Shown: in pieces, positions 1 to 6,247 of the stretch | How positions within the stretch are numbered: position 1 is the first letter of the stretch | Layout of the letters: each line of letters opens with the position of its first letter | DNA from: a virus | Direction: 5' to 3' (one strand) | IMG/VR virus record: IMGVR_UViG_3300042346_001214 | Location: 1-48,180 of that record | DNA: 48,180 nt | Position numbers and translations under genes: made by a program | The notes under the pieces: model-generated | Told to the model about the DNA's origin: nothing | Seen by the model: the letters and a program-made list of their open reading frames with translations, nothing else | Database searches by the model: none

Positions 1-126
1 AACTTTGCAAATATTTATCAAACAGGGCTACAAAATTTGATTAGTCCTGTTGTAGAAAAAGAAACTAAAAAATACGTCAGAAAAAAGAAGGAGCAAGCGG
101 CAACTTCGTCAGATGAAAAAGAATAA
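1..126 (+). CDS. C-terminal end of an unidentified protein (5' truncated by window)
   Basis: An open frame runs from the first base of the window to a TAA at 124-126 and gives 41 residues ending in a lysine-rich then acidic tail (KKYVRKKKEQ followed by SSDEKE). The start lies outside the window, so the family cannot be named. It is read toward the minus-strand portal gene, so the two converge on the hairpin-rich region 127-373. Confidence 0.6.
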   Translation, partial: NFANIYQTGLQNLISPVVEKETKKYVRKKKEQAATSSDEKE

Positions 127-133
127 AGAGGGC

Positions 134-283
134 GCAGACTAGTTTCAGCTTCAGTGAGAGGCTTAGTCTGCTGTTTCGCTCCGAAGTTTGAGGACTGTTA
201 GTAGCCTTTCAGAGCCTGTAGATATCAGGCAGTTTTGACTCTTAACTTTTGCGCCTCAGTTAAGAGTCCCGTGATGCCTACGG
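134..283 (+). terminator. Hairpin cluster, probable transcription termination region
   Basis: The 247-bp gap between two convergent genes holds several inverted repeats. GCAGACTA (134-141) pairs with TAGTCTGC (164-171). GACTCTTAAC (237-246) pairs perfectly with GTTAAGAGTC (259-268) around a 12-nt loop. A short stem at 269-283 (CCGTG/TACGG, loop ATGCC) is followed by TTTTT. The last fits a weak intrinsic terminator for the plus-strand gene. The 10-bp stem could serve either strand, since on the minus strand it is followed by AAAAC rather than a U run. Confidence 0.5.
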
Positions 284-323
284 TTTTTGACAGGTTCAAC
301 CACCGACTCTAGAAATCAGTAAT

Positions 324-340
324 TTCGTAATGCCTACGAA
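324..340. other. Perfect 6-bp hairpin with ATGCC loop
   Basis: TTCGTA (324-329) pairs with TACGAA (335-340) around the loop ATGCC. It shares that loop with the hairpin at 269-283, although the stem sequences differ. It lies just past the stop of the portal gene. It could be part of a minus-strand termination structure or a protein-binding RNA element, and the sequence does not decide which. Confidence 0.4.
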
Positions 341-373
341 TCCCTCTAGGACTTTTTTAGTATAACATAACTA

Positions 374-1933
374 CTATGCTTGCGGCGCTCCCTCTTGAAG
401 AGGATATTGCTCAGGTTGTCCTTCTGGTGGGGCAGGAGGCATCTGCATTTGCTGGATTTGAGCCTGTAGAGCCAATACTTCACTTTGTTTTTGTAATTCT
501 TTTTGTATCTCAGCTTTAAGTGCATCTTCTTGTTTCTTGGCTTTTTCGTCTTCATCGAGTGAAGGTAATCCAAGGTTCTTACGGATAAGGCTAAGTACCT
601 CAACGTCATCGGCAGGAATGATGCCAGATGCAATAAGTGAAGTAATAGTGCTGAGACGACCATTAACTGTTGCTTGGTCTTCTTCGACATCGAATACAAA
701 CTCGCCCCAATCTTCGCTGAACCAACTTGAAGGGAAGTTGTCGTGTAATAAGCCACGAATCATTTTGTGGATAATTTCGTGCTTGAGTGTGGTAGTTAGT
801 GCGAAGATGGTTGAGTCAAAGGTCATCTTGAAATTTTGACCAAAGCCGTTATTACCTAGATTTGTCGTTCCTGAGCCGCTATTAACGTCAAAGATGCCTG
901 AAGGTATGGCAAAACTGGATTGAATGCCTCTATCGATGTATTCTAACGCTTTGAAGTGATTTTCGCTGGTGTTTTGTATTTGGATGCGGCTGAGTTCTAC
1001 GTCGTTATCGGTGACGATGAATCCTCGCTTTTGAATGTCTTTTAGTTGGTGCGAAAGAGCAGCTTGTTTTGTTAGTTGGAGTGGCTTGCCCTTGTTGTCT
1101 TTTTTAACGTTACCTTGGGTGTCAACCATTGTGGTCGTACCGTTGTTGGGTGTTTTTGCCCAGAGTAGACCTTCGCTATCGTTTTTGATGCGGAGTGCTA
1201 GGTGTGTGAGTACTACTTTTTTTAATTTGTAGTACGAATTTGCGGCTGCACCGTCGCCTACACCCCAAATCGCGGTCTTATCAAAGGCTGCCCCGCTTGT
1301 GTTTGTGATATGCAAGAGCTTCTGATATGGAATTTTTACTTGCTTCCCATTTCCATTATCGTAAAGTACCCACTCAATTTTCCCAGAACTTTTAGAGGAT
1401 TTTCCGAAAGATATGATTTGCTCAGGATTTAAAACGTGAATATTACCTATACGCCATTGACCACGATACCCCCTTATTTTAGACGATTTAGTGAACTCAG
1501 CAAGACCTATCCCATAGAGAATAGCTGAGGTAAAAATCTGAAATATAATTTTTTTAAAGCTTTTTGGTAATGTTCTTAAATTTGAGTTTACAAATTCTTC
1601 TATCTCGCGCTTGCTGTGGGAGTATTCGCCAAATGAGCTTGTACATCTTAACGCTTTGAAACTTAAGCACTGTTTGGCTACGGGGTCGCGATTACCTAGC
1701 TCACTTAACTGTTTTATGCTGGGGCGCTCAGTTTCGTTTGGATGATTTATTTCGGCTTGTGCATCTGCCGTTAACGACTGAATTTCTACTGAGTACATCC
1801 CTTGTTGAAGTGCTGCCATAGGCGTAGGAGTCCCAGCAAACAACAAAGAATCGTCTAGGTCTTCTAATAGGCTTAACTGGGTTGCTTCCTCGAACATCGG
1901 CATAGGGATAATAAAAAGTTTTATTGATTGCAT
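374..1933 (-). CDS. Phage portal protein
   Basis: This 519-residue protein looks like a portal, the dodecameric ring at the head vertex through which DNA is packaged and ejected. Supporting features are its length, the central block around residues 325-370 (HFKALEYIDRGIQSSFAIPS then a Gly/Ser/Asn-rich stretch with TTNLGNNG), which resembles the stem and tunnel-loop region of Mu gp29/SPP1-type portals, and a Gln/Pro-rich C-terminus after a charged helix (about residues 465-519). The ATG at 1933 lies just after the stop of the upstream homing endonuclease (TAATGAATG junction). MPMFEE at residue 11 is an alternative start. The gene is about 30 kb from the capsid and scaffold genes, which is unusual. 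No terminase gene is visible beside it in the window. Confidence 0.8.
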   Translation of the reverse strand: MQSIKLFIIPMPMFEEATQLSLLEDLDDSLLFAGTPTPMAALQQGMYSVEIQSLTADAQAEINHPNETERPSIKQLSELGNRDPVAKQCLSFKALRCTSSFGEYSHSKREIEEFVNSNLRTLPKSFKKIIFQIFTSAILYGIGLAEFTKSSKIRGYRGQWRIGNIHVLNPEQIISFGKSSKSSGKIEWVLYDNGNGKQVKIPYQKLLHITNTSGAAFDKTAIWGVGDGAAANSYYKLKKVVLTHLALRIKNDSEGLLWAKTPNNGTTTMVDTQGNVKKDNKGKPLQLTKQAALSHQLKDIQKRGFIVTDNDVELSRIQIQNTSENHFKALEYIDRGIQSSFAIPSGIFDVNSGSGTTNLGNNGFGQNFKMTFDSTIFALTTTLKHEIIHKMIRGLLHDNFPSSWFSEDWGEFVFDVEEDQATVNGRLSTITSLIASGIIPADDVEVLSLIRKNLGLPSLDEDEKAKKQEDALKAEIQKELQKQSEVLALQAQIQQMQMPPAPPEGQPEQYPLQEGAPQA

Positions 1934-1936
1934 TCA

Positions 1937-2782
1937 TTATAACTCACTCAGATGAGACAATTTTTCTGCATCGGTAGCTAAGCGCCATTCTGACCATTTC
2001 GGATTGTCAGATTTAACTCTGTAGAATACTGTCTTATAGGTAACTTCTTTAGTTTTTGAAGCTTTGTCAATAGATTTATAGTATTCTCCACATACTATTA
2101 CAGGTACACTACAAGCTGCACTAATTTTCGCTTTAATTGCGTCAGGACAAGGTTTGCCAAAATTATGGTTATTTACCCCACTTTTAGCCACACTGATTTT
2201 TAATTTATGCTCTTCACTCAGTTTTTTGCCCTTTTGAGCAGCACTCATATTAGCTTTAGCTTCAGGTGTGTTATGGGAAATTTTAATACTGGCTCTATGT
2301 TCTTCGCTAATTTTTTTACCTTTTTGACTAGCGCTCATCTTTCTTTTAGTTTCTTCCGTTTTGGGTTTACCTTTTAGTGCAGTACTGAGTTTCATCCTAG
2401 TTTCAGGATTCACAACCGTACCTTTCTTGGTAACAGACATCTTCTTTTTAGTTTCCTCTGAATGTTTCAAACCCCAACACCCTTTACCACCCAATCTAAT
2501 ATTGTAGGTATCTTCACGTAGAATAAAATCTGCTGTAACTACCTTAGCTTCAGCATCGTAGGCATTTTCGGGGCAATTGAATTCTGCTAAAGTTACTCTG
2601 GTAAAATTTTCTATGCCGTATTTTTCGATAGCTGGTTTCAAAGCATAACCACTTCCAAGATAATTCTTAGACCTTTTAGTGTTAGCTAATTTATGTACCC
2701 CAACATAAATTTTGCCATTGCAAACGTTCGTAGTTTGATATAAAATCCAAGTCTCAACCATTGCGTATACTCGTCCTTTCAT
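1937..2782 (-). CDS. GIY-YIG homing endonuclease with NUMOD3 repeats and NUMOD1 domain
   Basis: This is a free-standing homing endonuclease of 281 codons. The GIY-YIG-type nuclease core is at residues 12-31 (WILYQTTNV then GKIYVGVHK), with a DAEAKVV segment near residue 76 that can hold the catalytic glutamate. Residues about 104-210 carry several copies of the NUMOD3 DNA-binding motif (HSEETKKKMS, TEETKRKMSASQKGK, SEEHKLKIS). A NUMOD1-like helix-turn-helix follows (about 233-272, ending NPKWSEWR). The first ATG is at 2782. A second at 2761 (MVETW) is preceded by AAAGGACGA and may be the true start. Such genes cut a homologous allele lacking them and spread by repair. Its position directly upstream of the portal gene suggests that gene or its flank is the target. 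Confidence 0.9.
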   Translation of the reverse strand: MKGRVYAMVETWILYQTTNVCNGKIYVGVHKLANTKRSKNYLGSGYALKPAIEKYGIENFTRVTLAEFNCPENAYDAEAKVVTADFILREDTYNIRLGGKGCWGLKHSEETKKKMSVTKKGTVVNPETRMKLSTALKGKPKTEETKRKMSASQKGKKISEEHRASIKISHNTPEAKANMSAAQKGKKLSEEHKLKISVAKSGVNNHNFGKPCPDAIKAKISAACSVPVIVCGEYYKSIDKASKTKEVTYKTVFYRVKSDNPKWSEWRLATDAEKLSHLSEL

Positions 2783-2821
2783 GTATAATAAATACAGTAT
2801 AACATATAAAAAACATAAACA
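2783..2821. promoter_or_regulatory. Divergent promoter region with overlapping -10 elements
   Basis: This 39-bp A/T-rich gap lies between the homing endonuclease (minus) and a ribbon-helix-helix gene (plus). A plus-strand -10 candidate TATAAC is at 2798-2803, 19 nt before the ATG at 2822. A minus-strand -10 candidate TATACT is at 2801-2796, 14 nt before the ATG at 2782. The two overlap, so one bound polymerase or the adjacent RHH protein could exclude the other. No clear -35 box is seen. Confidence 0.4.
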
Positions 2822-2974
2822 ATGAGCAATATCGATAAAAGTAAAAGATTTAATGCGGTCATATCTGAAAAACGCATGGATAAGCTAAAAAATTACGCTG
2901 ATTCGCGTGAGAAAAAAATGACATCTGTTTTTGAGGACTGGATTGACTCCTTACCTGATACAGCAGTAAAATAA
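2822..2974 (+). CDS. Small ribbon-helix-helix (Arc/CopG-like) protein
   Basis: A 50-residue ORF starts at ATG 2822 and ends at TAA 2972-2974. It has the layout of an Arc/CopG-type DNA-binding protein: a short basic N-terminus, a strand (RFNAVIS), a first helix (EKRMDKLKNYADSREK), then a turn and second helix (MTSVFEDWIDSL). Such proteins bind as dimers and usually repress their own promoter. The overlapping -10 elements immediately upstream are the obvious candidate site. Its stop overlaps the start of the next gene (TAATG), implying translational coupling. The family call rests on pattern only. Confidence 0.65.
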   Translation: MSNIDKSKRFNAVISEKRMDKLKNYADSREKKMTSVFEDWIDSLPDTAVK

Positions 2975-3720
2975 TGCCAGACTTCACATTCCCGAAAATT
3001 GATGGTTTTGAGTTCTTATCTCCAAGAAACAGTGTAGGCATACCTTTTGAGACAATCTTTGCCGCAGAGGACAATTCGCTTCACCAGAAACTTAACGGCA
3101 CGTATGATAAATTTTTTCCTTTGTATATCTTGACCAATATCCAAGGAGCATCGACTAATTATCGACCCAGCATCAACCTTATCAGCGCCACAGGAACTGA
3201 AAAAAAACTAACAGGCTCACTAACCCCAATAGTCTATAAAGACAAAATCAATAGGCGAGAATACGGTCGCAAAGAACAGGTACATCCCACATTAGGTAAT
3301 AAAGGGCTTATTCTGAATACAATCTATTACAGAGAGTTCCTAATACCTAAGCTCGACCCTCGATATTCCTTAATTATCGATAAAAAGTTCATCACCAACA
3401 CAATTCAAAGACCAGCAGAGCAAGCTATAGACATCGGTAAAGCCACTTCTAGCGTCCTAGAGGCGTTTCCAAGAGGTAGTCTCGTCAAATACTCCAACTA
3501 TTACTGGAGATGCCTTAAAGCCACTAAAGCCTACCCTACAGCTACCGATTCTGACTGGCAGCAACTTCCTGAACGACAATCCATTTTCACTGCTGACATT
3601 TACTCAATTTTTGGCAGTGATGTGCAATATTTGCAAACTTACAGCGAAGACCGCAATTTTCGACCTGAACAACAAGATACCTCTTTGGTTACATATAATG
3701 TTTCTTGTTTTTATGGTTAG
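2974..3720 (+). CDS. Unidentified protein with a CBM5/12-like module
   Basis: This 248-residue protein is translationally coupled to the RHH gene (TAATG overlap). I do not recognise the whole protein. Around residues 163-200 the pattern G-S-L-V-K-Y-x-N-Y-Y-W-R-C-L-K-A then P-T-x-x-D-S-D-W-Q-Q-L resembles the small beta-fold carbohydrate-binding modules of the CBM5/12 type often found on phage tail and lysis-associated proteins. The N-terminus (MPDFTFPKIDGFEFLSP) has no signal peptide and no membrane helix is evident. It is one of few plus-strand genes in a minus-strand structural region and precedes the tRNA cluster. A virion or glycan-binding role is possible but not shown. Confidence 0.6.
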   Translation: MPDFTFPKIDGFEFLSPRNSVGIPFETIFAAEDNSLHQKLNGTYDKFFPLYILTNIQGASTNYRPSINLISATGTEKKLTGSLTPIVYKDKINRREYGRKEQVHPTLGNKGLILNTIYYREFLIPKLDPRYSLIIDKKFITNTIQRPAEQAIDIGKATSSVLEAFPRGSLVKYSNYYWRCLKATKAYPTATDSDWQQLPERQSIFTADIYSIFGSDVQYLQTYSEDRNFRPEQQDTSLVTYNVSCFYG

Positions 3721-3728
3721 ATAAAGAG

Positions 3729-3899
3729 ATGAAAAATAAATCATCTTGGACTTTGCCGCCAGAGTCTATCAATCCTTGGCAAGACCTGTTAGACACTGCA
3801 AATATGCTTAGAGACACTCCTACAACTGAAACTTTAGTGCTTCCAGCTTGTGTGGCTGCTAAACTAGAAAAACGTTGGAAAGAAGGACAAAAGAAATGA
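3729..3899 (+). CDS. Small hypothetical protein
   Basis: A 56-residue ORF from ATG 3729 (MKNKSSWTLPPE) ends at TGA 3897-3899. The frame is open further upstream to an ATG at 3705, but that start would overlap the previous gene and is less likely. The product is Trp/Leu-containing with a basic C-terminus (KLEKRWKEGQKK). No family is recognised. Its stop overlaps the ATG of an 18-codon ORF (ATGA). Confidence 0.45.
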   Translation: MKNKSSWTLPPESINPWQDLLDTANMLRDTPTTETLVLPACVAAKLEKRWKEGQKK

Positions 3900-3952
3900 T
3901 TACTTGGATTTTGGCTGTTTGGCAACTTATCAAATTTGTACCTTGGAGATAA
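3896..3952 (+). CDS. Possible 18-aa hydrophobic micropeptide
   Basis: An 18-codon ORF (MITWILAVWQLIKFVPWR) overlaps the previous stop as ATGA, the classic coupling arrangement. The sequence is a single amphipathic, Trp-rich hydrophobic helix ending in Arg, such as a membrane-inserting peptide might have. It may be a chance ORF. Only the overlap and the composition support it. Confidence 0.25.
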   Translation: MITWILAVWQLIKFVPWR

Positions 3953-4002
3953 TACCTCTTAAGATAGATATACATAAGTTTAGTTTGTGTTATATTAAAA
4001 AT

Positions 4003-4079
4003 TGCAGAGATGAAGCAATAGCGGCTTGCCATCCTCATAAGTTGGACATCATTCAGTGCGAATCTGAACTCTGCCTCCA
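4003..4079 (+). tRNA. tRNA with CAT anticodon (Met or lysidine-type Ile)
   Basis: A cloverleaf can be drawn. The acceptor TGCAGAG pairs with CTCTGCC (six pairs, 1:72 is a U-C mismatch). The D stem is AAGC/GCTT. The anticodon stem CCATC/GTTGG has one mismatch and loop CTCATAA (anticodon CAT). The T stem is TTCAG/CTGAA with loop TGCGAAT. The 3' end is encoded as T-CCA (4076-4079). The unpaired 1:72 position recalls initiator tRNAs, but the three G-C pairs of an initiator anticodon stem are missing. It is the first of four tRNA-like sequences in tandem. Confidence 0.75.
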
Positions 4080-4083
4080 ATAC

Positions 4084-4157
4084 GCGGAACTAGCTCAATT
4101 TGGTAGAGCCAGCCCCTTCCAAGGGAAAGGTTAAGAGTTCAAGTCTCTCGTTTCGCT
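4084..4157 (+). tRNA. tRNA-Gly (TCC)
   Basis: The acceptor GCGGAAC pairs with GTTTCGC (7 bp, one G-U). The D stem is GCTC/GAGC with TTTGGTA in the loop. The anticodon loop is CTTCCAA (anticodon TCC), on a stem in which only the three inner C-G pairs form. The T arm is AAGAG/CTCTC with loop TTCAAGT and a mismatch at its base. No CCA is encoded. The weak anticodon stem is unusual, but the rest is canonical. Confidence 0.8.
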
Positions 4158-4160
4158 TAA

Positions 4161-4233
4161 TCCTCTATAGCTCAGTTGGTAGAGCGTCGCGCTGTTAACG
4201 CGAATGTCCTTGGTTCGAGTCCAAGTGGAGGAG
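4161..4233 (+). tRNA. tRNA-Asn (GTT)
   Basis: This is a fully canonical cloverleaf. The acceptor is TCCTCTA/TGGAGGA, the D stem GCTC/GAGC with GTTGGTA in the loop, the anticodon stem TCGCG/CGCGA with loop CTGTTAA (anticodon GTT), and the T stem CTTGG/CCAAG with loop TTCGAGT. The discriminator is G and no CCA is encoded. Confidence 0.95.
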
Positions 4234-4236
4234 TCT

Positions 4237-4308
4237 GGGTTATTAGCTCAGTGGGAGAGCAGTGGTTTTGTAAACCAAAGGTCGTCAGTCCGAATCTGAC
4301 TTTGGGCT
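4237..4308 (+). tRNA. tRNA-Thr (TGT)-like sequence with a non-pairing acceptor stem
   Basis: The inner arms are good. The D stem is GCTC/GAGC, the anticodon loop TTTGTAA (anticodon TGT) sits on a stem with four of five pairs, and the T arm is GTCAG/CTGAC with loop TCCGAAT. In the canonical register, however, 5' GGGTTAT does not pair with 3' TTTGGGC. The 5' segment instead matches TTAATCC at 4308-4314 (six of seven with a G-U), as if seven bases had been inserted. It is either decayed, edited or matured in an unusual way. The stop codon of the converging minus-strand gene is at 4308-4310. Confidence 0.5.
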
Positions 4309-6242
4309 TAATCCTTAATTTCAATGTTCTCCCTTACATCACCCACAAAGCCGCTTGGGAAGAGCGACGGCTGTTCCCCTAGCTCTGCTTGCTGTTCAGG
4401 GTTTGGCGCAAACACCAGAAGCGATTCCGAGTCATTTGCAGCAATAGGTCTGTACCCAATATTGTAAGTACTAATTCCTCCAGCACCAAAGCTCCCTAAT
4501 ATCTGATTGTAGACGTTTATGTAAGCATTCTGGCTATTAAGTGCATTTGGCGGATAGAAGCCCGACACAGCCGCAAAACCCGACTGAGGTATTGTAACTG
4601 AGCTATCGTAATATCTATCGCCAGAGGACGAATTACTGACAACTCTGCGAGGATTGACTTGATAGTAGTAACAGCCATCGTGCGAAAATAGTGGCGGCAT
4701 CGAGTATTTCAACACAAACTCAAAAATACCTTGCCTAACAGCCCAAAAGCCACTCTCAGGGTTAATAGGCGTACCCCAAGTAGTCATAGCTCTATTAGGT
4801 ATATCGGTTTTTATAAGTGCGCCATAAGGATTTGCGCCATCAACAAATAGTGCAGATTTAAAAGTACCTCCAGTGGAGCTTAATCTATCGCCAAAATACG
4901 TGAACTGATTTTTAACTGTTGGGTAAACATCTAAAATTTTGCCATAAGTCCACCAATACTGATATCCCCATGAATAGCTGACACCCCTTTCACCTTGCGC
5001 GTACTTAATGTCATAAGGTTGCTCAATTTTTCCTTCTGCCATACCCATATCAAGTCGCAGCATATTTACACCTTCCTTAGAAGCCGCTAGTACTCCAAAA
5101 GGATTAGGTCGCAACACATTTGATTCTTGCTTATATTTGTGTAAACTGAATCTAGCTTCATCAGTCCCGTAGTCAGGGTCTTTTCGCTTAGATGCAAGCC
5201 GATAGTTGGTATTTCCGACGTAAGTGGCTTGGGAGTTGCAGGTTTCAGTGATTGTTTTTTGAGTCAGGTAATTAGCTGACATTTCAGGACGCAAACACAA
5301 ATCAAGGGCATAGTTCGAGTTTCTTTTCTGCACAAGTACCGAAGTTTCGTCAAAAGCTTGTTGGTCAAATTGCACGGAGGCATTTCTACTGCGTTTCCTA
5401 AGTACTGACTGCCCTCTGCACCAAGTAAATGAATATGTTGGTGTAACACTGTAGGAAACAACCGTAACGCCTAATCTGGACTTACCATTACTGATTTGCT
5501 TATATCTGCTATCATCTCTTGGCGCAAACCCGTATACAGGAATTTTGTCGTCTGAGTCGATGGCTAAAGCGCCCCAAATACCTCCCCCCAAGTACTTAAG
5601 CGACTCCAGAGAGAAATTCTCCTTGAAACAGCTAGGAACTCCAGTATCATCAAGGTTAAGCTCATATACTGTCTTTTCTGTAACAACTATTCCATCATTA
5701 GCTGGTGATATGTCTGCATTGTCGATAGTAACCAAACGCCAGTCCACATCTTTTAAGCCATATTGCCTAGTAACAACAGATTTAACATAGGCAAGATGTA
5801 CGCTCCAGCCTTCTCGGTTTTTAGAGTTGGCTGTAACAAACGCTTTTATCTGGGTCTGGTAGCTATCACAGAAAAAAGTGAAGATTGGTTCGTTAACGCC
5901 GTACAGGTCTTCATCGACGAAAACTGAGAAGTAGTTGATGAGGTCTTCTTCTGTCTCTGGGAACTTAACTGGCGCTGGCAGAGGGAATTGGGCTAGCACA
6001 GCGCTTCGCTCTAAGTTGGCTTGAGCTATACGCAACCGAGATGTGACGGTATCGATGGAAAGTTGGTCGAGCCGTCTGACCGTGACTAATTTAAAAAGTG
6101 ATTCTGTCGATTTTCTTTGTTGGGTTCGTTTTTGCGTTCTCGTTTCTACGACAGATTGATTGGAAATTAGTAACCATTCATTCGTCTGATTTTCGCGAAG
6201 ATAAATTTTTCCTGTAGAATCACGTTTGATAAATCTTCCCAT
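4308..6242 (-). CDS. Unidentified phage structural protein, probably tail-fibre associated
   Basis: This 644-residue protein begins MGRFIKRDSTGKIYLRENQT, has a helical basic segment (about residues 30-70) and then a large Tyr/Trp/Asn-rich beta-type region. It has no signal peptide or membrane segment. It is the last gene of a run that includes the 1644-aa LamG protein (stop-to-start gap of 5 bp), so a role at the tail tip, baseplate or fibre is likely from context. I do not recognise a family. Confidence 0.7.
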   Translation of the reverse strand: MGRFIKRDSTGKIYLRENQTNEWLLISNQSVVETRTQKRTQQRKSTESLFKLVTVRRLDQLSIDTVTSRLRIAQANLERSAVLAQFPLPAPVKFPETEEDLINYFSVFVDEDLYGVNEPIFTFFCDSYQTQIKAFVTANSKNREGWSVHLAYVKSVVTRQYGLKDVDWRLVTIDNADISPANDGIVVTEKTVYELNLDDTGVPSCFKENFSLESLKYLGGGIWGALAIDSDDKIPVYGFAPRDDSRYKQISNGKSRLGVTVVSYSVTPTYSFTWCRGQSVLRKRSRNASVQFDQQAFDETSVLVQKRNSNYALDLCLRPEMSANYLTQKTITETCNSQATYVGNTNYRLASKRKDPDYGTDEARFSLHKYKQESNVLRPNPFGVLAASKEGVNMLRLDMGMAEGKIEQPYDIKYAQGERGVSYSWGYQYWWTYGKILDVYPTVKNQFTYFGDRLSSTGGTFKSALFVDGANPYGALIKTDIPNRAMTTWGTPINPESGFWAVRQGIFEFVLKYSMPPLFSHDGCYYYQVNPRRVVSNSSSGDRYYDSSVTIPQSGFAAVSGFYPPNALNSQNAYINVYNQILGSFGAGGISTYNIGYRPIAANDSESLLVFAPNPEQQAELGEQPSLFPSGFVGDVRENIEIKD

Positions 6243-6247
6243 CTCAG

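Noticed and set aside
346-756. 136-aa open frame overlapping the portal gene
   Set aside because: It is wholly within another frame of the same strand, with Lys/Leu-rich low-complexity content and no supporting start or conservation.
4176-4382. 68-aa plus-strand ORF
   Set aside because: It runs through two tRNA genes and into the 3' end of the converging structural gene.
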